DNA of 64,000 bases from Ophiobolus disseminans. Lineage: Eukaryota > Ascomycota > Dothideomycetes > Pleosporales > Phaeosphaeriaceae. A program made the translations under genes and the position numbers. Under the pieces are notes generated by a model. That model was not told the origin of the DNA, did no database searches, and saw nothing but the letters and a program-made list of their open reading frames with translations. The stretch spans positions 1,023,502 through 1,087,501 of the forward strand of contig MU006220.1 in NCBI GenBank assembly GCA_010093685.1, written 5' to 3'. This document shows, piece after piece, positions 1 through 10,552 of this stretch (the first letter of the stretch is position 1; each line of letters begins with the position of its first letter).

Positions 1-120
1 TGTTTTCATGATGTAGTTATCTCCAACAATGCGTACGTTCCACCTTCACTACGTCAAAGACAAGGAAATGCTTGGGTATCTTCCTACACCATATTCCTGC
101 ATGTCCCTCACCACCAACAT

Positions 121-1020
121 CTACCCCGCTACCGGCACCAAATGCCCCTCCTTATCATACCTCGCCTTAAAAAATGTATAACTCAGTGTCACAGTCTCAA
201 TGCCCTTCATATTCGGGTCCATAACAAACTCGGGATCAATATAAAAGAAAACCGGCATATCGACCGTCTCGCCGGCATTCAAGCGCTGTTCCTCGAAGCA
301 AAAGCACTGAATCTTGCTAAAATACGGCGCTACCTGTCCCGGCGTAACGCTATACGTCGCGACGCCGATGATATCTTCCATCGACTTGTTTGTCGCGGTG
401 TAAAACGCGAGCGCCGTTTCACCCGGCAGGACGCGCACTTCGCGCTGCTGGGGCACGAATTTCCAGGGCAGCACGTCGGACACGGAGCCGTTGAAGGTGA
501 TGCGTAGGCGGGGGTGGTTCTCGACGGGGCGCAGGCGCTCCGAGGGGTCGCGGGTGTCGTCGCCGTGGGCGGCGGATTTGATGGGTTGGCCGCCCCAGCC
601 GGTCTGTTGGCAGATCTGGGTGGGGTGTTAGGGATTGAGGGGGTGAGGGTGAGGGTGGGGATGCTTGCCATTTTGTACATTGGCACAGAGCCGTAGGTTA
701 TTGCAACGAAGCCGACTATCACGCTGAAGACGTAGTTCCTTTTCTTGATGAGCGTCTGTGACATTGCCTTGACATATAAAGGCATACATGACTGTCCGGT
801 TCTTCTGCTTATATCTCGCGAGCATCTGGTCCATCCTTGGTGCATGGCCTTGCACCTGGCTCTGCCGTACTTCATTCGTGGTGTTGATCCATCTTCGCGC
901 GGGTGTGAAGGTAGGATTATGAGCGCGCGGTAGCCGTGCGAGGGATCGTGAACATGATGAGCATGTCCACGTGTTTACTGCGCGTAGGGATTGGTGTCGG
1001 AGTGGTTGTGTGACAGACAT
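121..1020 (-). CDS. cox11: Cytochrome c oxidase copper-delivery protein Cox11
   Basis: Mitochondrial inner-membrane copper chaperone that supplies CuB to cytochrome c oxidase subunit 1. I read three exons, 1020-788, 738-669 and 615-121, giving 265 aa. The N-terminus is Arg-rich and presequence-like, followed by RYKQKNRTVM, one transmembrane segment at about residues 79-98, and the CtaG/Cox11 globular domain. The copper motif CFCF lies near residues 205-208, followed by EEQRLNAGE and PVFFYIDPEF, both conserved in the family. The second intron (616-668) uses a GC donor (ATG/GCAAGC) and an AG acceptor. This is the only splice that joins SVPMYKM to ICQQTGWGG as the family requires. The start codon lies 234 bp from the divergent zf-HIT gene, so the two probably share a promoter. 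Confidence 0.95.
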
Positions 1021-1254
1021 CGTTAGCTACTATTTGTAATGTATAGGGATGGCTTTGGTGGAATGATGAACTCATGAAGTTCGCCGCGGAGTTTTGCCCT
1101 TTTGGGACGGTCCTGGACCCTGATTCTTTCACGAAGATCTCCTCTGACTTCGCTCTTGTAAGTCTCAATACATGTTACATTTCTAAAGGCTTACTATTTG
1201 ATCGCGCGATACACGCATTTCCTCTCGTATCCGCCCATCTTCAACATAGCCACT

Positions 1255-1899
1255 ATGGCAGAACTTCTCTGCGGCGTGTGCAACACAGAGCCAAAGAAAT
1301 ACAAATGCCCAACATGCGGACTTCCATAGTTTGTCCCCAGTCCACGCTCTTCAGCAACCCATACTGACTCCCACAGCTGCTCTCTCCAATGCTTCAAATC
1401 ACACAAACCCACCCATCCCGAACCCACCAGCGCACCCACACTCTCGGCACCCACCGAACCCATTCTCCCGCAGCCACCTCTACCACCGCCTCCTCCCCGC
1501 TACCTCAAGAAGAAAACCGACTTCACCGTCCTCGCCACAAACCCCAAATTCCAAGACCTCCTCAAGTCCTACCCGACCCTCCTTCCCACACTCCGGCGCG
1601 TCTACGCCACAACCATTGAACCCGATCCAGAAGACGAGGCGCGGCGGCGCAGATTCGCTAGGGGCGGATTTCGCGGTCGTGGAACACGGGGACGAGGGCG
1701 AGGAAGAGGTGGCTTTGGAGGCTTCGACGATAGGGAGGAGCGGTGGACGCAGAAGAAGGGCGATGCGGATGCTATGAGGATGTTGAAGGGGTTGAGGGAT
1801 GGGAAGGCGGGGGATAGAGAGAAGGAGGGTATGTTGGCGTTTGTGCAGTTGGTTGATGAGGTGTTTGGGGAGGGCGAGAAGCTGGCGGAGGGAGGGTGA
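1255..1899 (+). CDS. zf-HIT domain protein (Hit1/ZNHIT3-like)
   Basis: Two exons, 1255-1328 and 1377-1899, encode 198 aa. The first 40 residues form a HIT-type zinc finger: CGVC, then CPTC, then CSLQC and a following His. The intron splits the Tyr codon before CSLQC, and splicing restores the zinc-ligand spacing. A proline-rich linker follows, then a conserved-looking helix (about residues 70-95) and an RG-rich stretch (GRGTRGRGRGRG) that suggests RNA or nucleolar association. The C-terminus is helical and acidic. HIT fingers occur in assembly factors for box C/D snoRNPs (Hit1/ZNHIT3) and in chromatin remodelers. Its size and tail favour a snoRNP-assembly role, but that is inference. It is divergent from cox11. 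Confidence 0.82.
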
Positions 1900-2603
1900 A
1901 GAGTTCAAGAGGGTCACGAAACACGAAGTTGGGGATGTCAATTACTGCTTGGGGCGCGGAAAGGGCGGTTTGTCACGTCTAAGAAAGAAATGCACACTAC
2001 GTCGGCACAAAAGGGTGTTGGCTCAGACGCGGCATATGACCGAGTGTGCAGTCATCTTTGACACGAAGTGCAATGAGGGATGACCCACAGATGTTGAAAA
2101 GTTTTTAAGACATTCTTGGAAAAGCTCGCCCGCTCGCCAGATAGATACCCCACGCTCCCTCAGCTACCATGCCAGAGGACGGATAAAGATAGGAAAATGA
2201 ACTGATCGAACTTTCGAGACCGAACCCCAATAAATCGGACCCCTAGATTTCTCGACGAAACTCGCAATCTGCGGGTAAGCTCCCAAGTACCCTGTACGAG
2301 GATCTGTGGACCGAATCTCATCCAACCATGGAAGTTGGTGGAGTGAAAAGCAAAAACGCTTAGCTAAAGTCCAGCTCCCTGCATATGATGCTCAATCATA
2401 ACGTAGATGGCGATGTGGCGAAAGAATGTGCAGGCAGTATGTCGAACACAGTCCGATAAGTGAATGGACTTGCTTTTAAACGGACCAGTTCAAGAGTTTG
2501 ATGGTGACAGCGACGGGTCAAAAGTGAGCAGCCAGCATTGCGTGAAACACCAAGAAGTGGGTGTATCAAGTTGCTGCCTTGATGACGCCCCTGGTGATTG
2601 GCA
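1900..2603 (+). other. Intergenic, convergent gene ends
   Basis: About 700 bp between the stop codons of the zf-HIT gene and the BTB gene. I see no ORF with coding character, no RNA gene and no clear repeat. It presumably holds the two 3' UTRs. Confidence 0.5.
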
Positions 2604-3877
2604 TCAAACGACCTTGTCCTGTTCTATGTTAGTTGCGAAGAGTCTATCAATACGAGAGCACTTACTGCTTCCCACTGCGCCCACAGTTTCGCGTGTGCAT
2701 GGCCCTTAAGATCCTTCTGGATGGCCGATGCGATATCAATATCCCCGATACAGCCGCCAGAGCCTTGTACGTAAGAGCTAGTATAAGGGTTGTACATCGT
2801 GCCTACGGTTTTGCAAGCTGCGGGCATGTTGGTTTTATGAGCCTCACCCATGAGCTTGAGCTTCTCCCAGTAGTCCAGGACACTGCCGTTCATGTAGGAG
2901 TCATTATCGGGAAGCGGAGATAGTCCTGCGTTGTGGAATGTCTTCATGATGATGCCGGCTTGGGTCATGGGGCACAGGGAGAATCCACATCTACCAGATT
3001 TCTTCTCGAGTGTGGCATGTAGGGTTGTTTTGCAGTGCTTCAAGATGATTTCTAGTAGGTTGGAGCGTTTCTGGTTCACTCGGCCTAGAATTGTTGCTCA
3101 ATTAGCTTTTCAATAACCTCACAAAAATAGCAGTGGTGAGGACTCACCAAGGATGCGTGCCGGAAAGTCGGCTCGAATAAGGACCTTTTTATTGAGACTC
3201 GACATGTAAAACAATTGGTCCTTTTCGAGCTGCACCTGCATCGCAAGTCGATTGACTAGGTACTGAAAGTCTTCTTCCAACCCAAAAGTTTCGGTGATCA
3301 GCGTGAAGTCTTGGAGATCGATGTTTGCGGGCCAACCCGGACCTGATCCTCTGTAAGGCGCGAGCCACTTCTTGTACTCAACGGTTGCGTGGAGAAGCGG
3401 AGAAAGATCGTACTTGTCAGCTAAGCCGGCAATTAGCAGCAGCTGACGTGGCGTAAGGCTTCCTGGCACCTCCTTAAACTGGAGGTGGACGATGCGCAGA
3501 ACGATCTCGAAAGCGTAACTTGAGTCTTCCGGGAAAGAGATCTCAGACATGCCGCTCTCAGCCCAGTTGCCATTCAGCATCGCTGCCCAAACCGAGCTTG
3601 CATTGCGGAGAGAACCCTTGTTGACCCGAAAAGCCTTCTGTACGTGGAGAGTGCCAGGACTGCCCACGAGGAGGGTCAAGTCGTGCATCTTGTCGATAGT
3701 GACAATGTCGAGCTTGGGGTCGGTAGCTTTCCGCTTAAGGTCGCGTGCAGGTACTGTGTCATTCTTATGCTCTCCGCCTCCAAAGAGCGTGGTCAAAGTG
3801 TTGATTGGGCCGTTGCCTGTAGGCTGAGGTGTCGGCTCGCGGCCAGTAGCTGCGGCTGTACCTCTTGTGGCTACCAT
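2604..3877 (-). CDS. BTB/POZ-like domain protein
   Basis: Three exons, 3877-3148, 3084-2666 and 2618-2604, give 387 aa. The last exon encodes only DKVV plus the stop and follows a strong GTAAGT donor. Residues 1-60 are Ser/Pro/Thr-rich. A BTB-like fold follows from about residue 63 (HDLTLLVG) and includes the core helix ending LRIVHLQF. After it come LLLIAGLADKYDLSPLL and an acidic FGLEEDFQYLVNRLA segment, the layout of fungal BTB proteins annotated as nuclear-pore or BTB domain proteins. The C-terminal third contains several Cys residues and is lineage-specific to my eye. BTB domains dimerise or bind cullins, and no specific function can be assigned. It resembles the product of 22755-24326 in the LADKYDL/WLAP/FGLEEDF region, so the two are distant paralogues. 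Confidence 0.8.
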
Positions 3878-4645
3878 CTTCTCGAAGCTCCACTAGAACA
3901 GTCGTAGTTTGCCTTATGTTGGTTCGTGTTCTAGATTGTAATATCGTGCCTGGAAGTGAGTTAGTGAGAGGAATCTGAAAGGCTCAGTCGATTGGAGGCG
4001 AAGAATCAGAGGTGCGGTAAGGTAAAAGACAATGTAACCTGTCGAATCCGCTCTTACCTTGAATTTTATCAGTGTAGCTGAGGTAAAAGCGTTTGCTGCT
4101 CGCCACAACGACAGTTGCGGCAAAGCGCATTGAACTACCCAGACATTGCCATGCTCCTGGTAGTATTACTCAATTATCAATTGAACATCGGCGAACCCCA
4201 TACGCGAGGGAAAGCGACCTTTGGATCCGATCATAAGCACCACCCCACACATTGAAAAGAGCAACACAATGGGGAAGTAGAAACGCGGCACGATTCGAAT
4301 GTGTTTGGATCCGGAGATCGCCAATAAGGAAGTCTAATCAGTGACTAAGAAGTATGAGACAAGAAGTAAAGGAAACATACTGCTTCGCATAATTATCCAT
4401 TCACGAAACAACCCTCTGATGGATGAAAGGTCGATGTTTGATGTACTCGTAAGATGAGAAACAGCCCCACTTTATGCCTCACGCTACCGGTAGGTAGCGC
4501 CGGCAAGGCAGCGACCTTGTGCACACTAGACACCGCAAGCAACCTCCCAACGAAAGCATACATTCTCCCACTATCATTAGTATTAGACGTCTCCCGAGTT
4601 TCCATCTCTTCAGAGACGAGTTTATTGTGTCCAAGATCTTTCAGC
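3878..4645 (+). promoter_or_regulatory. Divergent intergenic/promoter region
   Basis: About 770 bp between divergent starts (BTB gene on minus, 2EXR-like gene on plus), so it must hold both promoters. I see no TATA box I would defend, and no ORF with a recognisable protein. Confidence 0.4.
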
Positions 4646-6190
4646 ATGGACGGCGCTCAGTCGCCGAAGGGCAAGGCGGTGCGTGTCGCGCAGGCTGACC
4701 AAGATCAAATCAATCGGCTGCACACACAGGTTTTAGAGTGATTAGTCCAGACCTTCAAAGAGTATAAAAGCTTACCAGATTGTAGACAGCGAAATCGCTT
4801 GAAGCGAGCTCGGGAACAGTATGTCGTCCTTGTGCCGACGATACACCAGATCGCTTACTGTGCTAGGGTTGCCGAAGACGAAGAGGCCCTGCAAGTCGTG
4901 TCAAGAAGAAAGAACGTGATGGAATTACAGCTGCATCATCAGAAGTACTCCATACGTTCTCTTGAGACGTAATAAATTGTTCAGTGTCTCAAGTATTGTC
5001 CTTGCTGACATGCTAGTAGTGACATCACGAGGCAGATTGCGCTATGCTCTGCACAATTACTTCACCCAGTTCTGCACAGGCTCCAGACCAAGCTTCCGTA
5101 CGAGCTTCGCGAGATGATTTACGAAAACTTAGTAGACATCAGCTTACCAAGAATTGTTCCAGAAGCAGAGGGAAGCGCTGAGGATGGCCTCAATCAACAT
5201 ATCGGCCCCGCTGCAGCCTTCGGCCCCTTTCGAAACGAGCCTGTTTTCGATTCATATGTTATGGGCTCCCAAATCAGTATCGAAATCAGGGAATTCTTCA
5301 TCAAGAGAGCTCCCCTGTATTTCCGGGGTTGGCACAATACGCAACACATCAATGTTCTACTCGATGCCGTCGTCTCGCCGGAAAAGCTGGTGCGAGATCT
5401 TACTCAAAATATGAGGATGTACTTGCGTTGCGAAACCTTCGACAACGATATAAGCTCTTACGTAGACCGATCCCCTCTTATGTGTGCCACACACGAAGAG
5501 CAACAAAGCCATGGCGAACACCTTCTGTATGACACATACCGCAAACGGGTCCGGGCGCTGGAGAAGCTGGCATTTGGCAATAGGAAGATCAAGCTCGAAA
5601 TCTGCATATTTCAATCTCTCTACGAAGTTCCTGCTCTGGTTGGCTTCCCCACAAAGTCCAAGGATATGCGGCGGCTGTACAATATCCTGGAAGCTATCAA
5701 ACCAACATATTTCTGTGTCAAGGATCAAGGAGCTCAGGTGACTGTACGCTGCGAGAACTTCTACTCTGGCGAAGGCCTAGATATGACATGGGTGCTCGAC
5801 GCAGATGCGGAGGCTTGGAAAACAGTGAGTTGGCGTGTCGTACAAGTGTGCCACAATGTGACTGACACGAGGTAGCCCAGAGAGCCCGTATACGCACTAA
5901 ACAAACACGATGAACCACCTGTACGCCGAGATTGGGTGGAAAAGATCGCAGCCGCCTGCGAATTGCAGCCCCAACTCGATCTTTCGACGAACATCAGCTG
6001 GAAACACGCACTCTTTGAGGGCGTGTTTCCCTCTTGTCCGTGCAGTGCATGCAGAGAAGCTTTGTTTAATGATGTTGGCGAGCTGACCGACTGCACTTTC
6101 GACTTTGACGCTTTCCTTCAAGATTCCGAACATCAAAATTTCGGTGAATTCGATTTCTACGCTGTTCCTGCAGCCCTCAATGATTTGTAA
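4646..6190 (+). CDS. 2EXR/F-box-like protein with N-terminal coiled coil
   Basis: Four exons, 4646-4737, 4786-4968, 5017-5824 and 5876-6190, give 465 aa. Residues about 20-75 form a charged coiled coil (QINRLHTQVLEQRNRLKRA). Splicing at 4737/4786 is what keeps this heptad-like segment open. Residues 118-131 read LPYELREMIYENL, the hallmark start of the fungal 2EXR/F-box-like domain. APLYFRG follows, and then the Arg/Leu-rich body common in these expanded plant-associated ascomycete families. The C-terminus has a compact Cys cluster (CPCSAC). Function is unknown; F-box-like domains suggest protein-protein contact. The next gene downstream is a degenerate copy with the same exon layout, including an identical 92-nt first exon, which supports this model. 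Confidence 0.78.
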
Positions 6191-6706
6191 CCGTTCTGAC
6201 TGGCGTGGACTGAACGGTAGTTAGTTGAACAGAGTGCTACGAGGCTTGTACCTGTAGAGGATGTGTTCGTTGCGAACTTCTTTCTCCTTCCGGTTGCAGA
6301 CTACTATGGTCTTTAGACTGGCGCTTTAAAGGAAGACAATGAACACACACATTCTCCGAGAAATCCACAGTCAGCGTGCGGTACTCTATACAACAGCATC
6401 GAATACACGTTGATCCATTTAGGCTGCGGTCTAACTGCTTTCCGTCCTTGGGCTAATGTTGCAACTCCATTGCGCACGTAACGCCTTGCATGATACATGC
6501 TACGTATCTTCCATTGCACCCGAAGAGGGGTCGGGGTCCCAAACAGAAGGTTCCGATCCCGTTTCATACGTCGTGTACCATCAATGACATTACATGCTAC
6601 GCGGATAGTAACACGATCGATGCACAGGCTTTTCATACACAACGTTCAGTTTGGACATATCTTTATCATGCTATGCCCTCACAGGAAGCTGGGCGAGCTC
6701 ACCACT
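6191..6706 (+). other. Intergenic between tandem paralogues
   Basis: About 515 bp between the functional 2EXR-like gene and its decayed copy. It presumably contains the 3' UTR of the first and the former promoter of the second. No supported gene or repeat. Confidence 0.4.
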
Positions 6707-8184
6707 ATGAGCGCACATACAAAGCCTTCAGACGTTGACATGGATGTCGTAGAACACAGTAGTAATGCACTTGAAGAGTTACGAACAAAGACTAAGGAGT
6801 GCGTAGTTCTATCTTCCCAGGACTATTCGCTTACCTGCACACAGATACCGCCGACACTTACCTGAAATGCACCAGCGGTAGGCTTCCCATACCCAAACTG
6901 TCCCAACCCGAGCCTGAGTCCTTCCAGAGTCTCAGAATACGAGAAAATCCTAAGAACATCGCGATCCAACAAGACGCTACAACCCACGACCTACAAAAAT
7001 GGCGCGAATACACCCACAGCCTCGAAAAGTAAAGGAGCATGAAAAGTATTCCTCTAAATTTTTAACACACATACTCAGGACAATCGAGCACGAGATCCGC
7101 ACATGTTCAGCCCGCCTGCTCCGCCCAACACTCTACCTCCTCTACACCAACCTCCCCCTCGAACTCCGCGAAGCAATCTACACCTTCCTGTTCCCATCTC
7201 TTCCCCAGCCCAGAGTCGTCCCGCAGCACGAAGACGAAACCAACCCGCACAGACACACCCCTACCGCCCTCGACGCAACCGACATCTTCCATCACGAATA
7301 CCTCTTCGACGAAACCGTCATGGGCATGAATGTCAGCTGCGAAATCCAATCGCTCTTCCTGCGCACCACGCCACTGTATTTCCGCGGCGGGAGCAAGCAC
7401 CCAGACGTTGCGGAATTGCTGGACATACGTATCTCGTGGGGGCAGTATGTGCACGACGTCGTGCGGCATGTACGAGTATACATGCGATACAAGCGCTTTC
7501 ACGAAGAAAAGCTGCCATCTTGAACGCCGCTACGAATTTACCGCCAGACGCGCTGTTGAGTGAAGAGCAGGTGGAGTTGGAGATGTATAAAGTGTATGAA
7601 GGGAGGATGAAGGGGTTGATGACGTTGCCGTTTGGTGTGCATGTTGTTAGGTTTGAGGTGTGTGTTTTGTATGGTGGTGGGGAGGTGGAGCGGGTGCGGG
7701 TGCGGGTTAATCTGTGCGAGACGGTGGGGGTTGAAGGGGGGAGGGCGTGGATGTGCGTGTGAGGTGGGAGGGTGGGTAGATGCGGGGGGATGTATGAGGG
7801 ATGTGGGGAGGTATGTTTCTTTCTTTCTCATATACCTGTTTTTCTGTGCTTTGGTTGCTGACACATAACTCTACAGCATCCTATTTCCCCCTGTACATCC
7901 TACCCAGCGACCCCGTGCCCGCCTCGTGGATCGACCAATATTAGGTATGGATAACCCGGCGCAGCACGCATTCGGCTGTGACGTGGAAACACGGGCTCTT
8001 CGACGGTCCGTTTGAGAGATGTGGCTGCGAGCCATGTGTAGCCGCAGCCGCGGCGCCGAAATTGTGTCATAGCTGCGGGTTAGAATTTGTAGTGTGTCAG
8101 AATCGAAGGGCGCCGTTGAGTCTGGATGCCGATGAGGGGAATGATATTCCAGATGGAGGGTCGTGGCCATTAAGTGTAGGTTGA
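6707..8184 (+). pseudogene. Decayed tandem paralogue of the 2EXR/F-box-like gene
   Basis: This locus repeats the layout of the gene at 4646-6190. Exon 1 is 6707-6798 (92 nt, the same length as in the paralogue), exon 2 is 6876-7028, and exon 3 starts at 7079. The protein-level match is clear: NLPLELREAIYTFLF (versus KLPYELREMIYENL), TTPLYFRGG, and in the last exon an ISWKHALFEG-like VTWKHGLFDG followed by a Cys cluster. The reading frame breaks at about 7500-7525, where homology moves to another frame. It shifts again near 7755, just before the last intron (7811-7876), and meets an in-frame TAG at 7942-7944 between two conserved segments. The middle of exon 3 is also shortened and very G-rich. 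I call it a pseudogene. Sequencing error could explain one lesion but hardly three. Confidence 0.68.
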
Positions 8185-8323
8185 GGAAAATGGATGGGGG
8201 AATAGGGATTGAAATAGAGAAAGTCGTCTCAAGGTCAACGGATGTTTGATGAGTAGACGTGTCTCTGGTATTCCATCCAAAATCTCTTCCATTTCCCATC
8301 TCGCAATTCACCACCCACCCCTC

Positions 8324-9614
8324 TCACGAACTCAAATCCAACACAACCCTGCCCCTCAGCTCACCCCTATGCATCTCCTCAAACACCCCCGTCAACTTGT
8401 CCATCTTCTCCGTGCGAAAATGCGTCTTAACCACACCCCTACTAGCAAACTCCAGCGTCTCAATCGCCTCCTTCCGATTCCCAACCGCAGACCCAACAAT
8501 CTGTAACGCCTTGCCAACCAGCAGTCCAGGACTGGCGCACTTCATCGGCACAACGTCGCCTTCGGGGATACCCACGCACACAACGCGCCCGCCAAAGCGC
8601 AGCAGATCGAGCGAGTTTCCGTATGCGGCGTTGTTGGCGGTGCAGACTACAACGGCGTGGGCGCCTAGGCCTCCAGTCAAACTCTTAACAGCCTCAACTA
8701 TATCCGCCGTGCCATCCACGGGAACGAAGTGCTCAGCGCCAGATTCCATGACGATGTCTTTCTTGCTCGAGTGATCGATGCCAATGACTCTGTGCCCGAT
8801 GCCGCGCGCGCTGAACTGCACAGCTAAATGCCCCAGTCCGCCACCCGCGCCGGAAATAACGACCCAGTTCCCAGATTCAGCATTCGTCTTGCGCAGCGCA
8901 GAGTAGACGGTTACGCCCGCGCACAGCAGGGGCGCCGCGGCGGCAGAGTCAAGGCCATCGGGGATGGGCGTGACGTAGTTTGCGGGTGAGAGGACGTATT
9001 GCTGGAACGTGCCTGGGGTATAGTAACCGCTGATTTTCTGGCGTCAAGTTTTAGCCATCGTTGTGCTTGTTGTGGTAGTAGGCTTTTACTTACGCCGCTG
9101 AAACAATTCGCATCTGCGCCTGCTCTGCATGCTTCGCACGATTCGCAGATTCCGGCCATCCACTTGATTCCCACGCGATCGCCGATTTTAACTGCTGCGT
9201 TGTCGGTTCCAGGGCCCATTTTTACGATCTTGCCCACGCCTTCGTGTCCGCCGACTTGGCCTGCTTGCGTGGGGAAGGGCAGTATAGACCAGGAATTCAT
9301 CATGACGCCCATGTCAGAGTGACAGACGCCAGAATGGGTTCTATGTCATTATTGTTAGGGAGAGTTGAGAAGAGTGGGATTCGTAGTGGGATGTGGAGAA
9401 GGAGAAGAAATAGCGAGGGGCTTACAGATTGATGAGTACTTCCCCAGCACCAGGTTCAGGCCTAGAGGTAGATGTACGAAGTCAGTGATGTCTCACAAAT
9501 AATTCGTACATAGAACTTTGCTTACATATCCAATTCCTCAATCTTAGTAGATATAGATCCAGGCTTGTCGTACACCACCGCCTTGTACTTCTTCGGGATA
9601 TCGACGGACGCCAT
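8324..9614 (-). CDS. Zinc-dependent alcohol dehydrogenase (ADH1 type)
   Basis: Four exons, 9614-9526, 9461-9426, 9340-9094 and 9037-8324, encode 361 aa, close to fungal ADH length. Expected activity: NAD(H)-dependent interconversion of alcohols and aldehydes in the cytosol. Catalytic-zinc ligands are the Cys in SGVCHSD and the His in GGHEG. The structural-zinc Cys4 is in CESCEACRAGADANC. The Rossmann motif is ISGAGGGLG, followed by GIDH. Other conserved segments are IKWM, LCAGVTVYSAL and IVGSAVGNRKE. The exon of only 36 nt (PEPGAGEVLIN) joins the N-terminal strand to the first zinc-ligand segment. Its 3' end faces the pseudogene. Whether it is the fermentative ADH or a side-activity paralogue cannot be told from sequence alone. 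Confidence 0.93.
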
Positions 9615-10552
9615 AGTTATTTTGTGCTTGTGTCTTTCTCTTGACTTTCAGTTGTATGACGATCAAGAACGAAAAGAAGCGCAGAAATTCACAGAAAGAA
9701 AGAACCAAGATACTATGAGGAAGTCGTCATGAGAAGGTACATATACCCCTCCCCCTCGACACCCTCACTGCTCCACTACACATTTACCACTACAAGACAC
9801 GCTACATGACCCCACCAATCCTCGCTATTCGCGCCGATGAGAACCCCCGATCGGCAGTTCCGCGTTTGGTCATGTGCGAGACATGTCATGGACCGAGGCG
9901 CGACTCACTACCCCTCAATGCGGGGAACAGCTGCGAACTAGGTTCGACACGTCAGCGGAGCGCTGACACGGAGGTCCGCGGCAAATGGTTGTGGTGTGAA
10001 TGACTCGACGAGTGGGAGTTGGTGGGTGGATGTGGTATGGTGGGTGAACGATGGGTCATAGCTTACATGTAATGTGACGTGGTGATTTAACCCCTTTCAA
10101 TGCTTTGAGCTGTCCCCATGAGCTCAGGGTAATGAGGAAAACAGTAGCACGAGTATGAGAGCGACATGCGAATGCGAATCTAGACCGTCATTGAAGTATT
10201 GGGTTCGTATAATTGGGATATAGTACAACTCCATCCACTACACAGAAACCATTAAACGTTGCATGAACAACTCCGAGCCTTCATTTCGTACACCAGATTA
10301 TAGAATCTTTCCAACAAATAGTGGTAGTATCGTACAAACAAATCTTTCGTATAGACACGTCGCGGGCGTGAAGAAGGAAATAGACCCAAAGCTCCCTGGG
10401 GATATATCAGCCCCTGCCGAATCCCAAATTTCCCGTTCTCCGTATCAATGCTTTCGGTGTTATATGCTGTTTTGTGCCGCGTAGAGAGTTCGCTCGAGTG
10501 CTCGTGAGGTACGGATAGGATGTCTATAAATAGGGCATTATGCTGCATGGAA
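9615..10552 (-). promoter_or_regulatory. ADH promoter and ste11 3' region
   Basis: About 940 bp between the ADH start and the ste11 stop, both genes on the minus strand. It must hold the ADH promoter and the ste11 terminator. The open frames here are short and have no recognisable content. No repeat seen. Confidence 0.4.

Noticed and set aside
7434..7490. A GT-AG intron (GTATGT...CAAG) that could explain the frame change in the decayed paralogue
   Set aside because: The segment aligns with coding sequence of the intact paralogue (the VRHVRVYMRYKRF region), so removing it would delete conserved residues.
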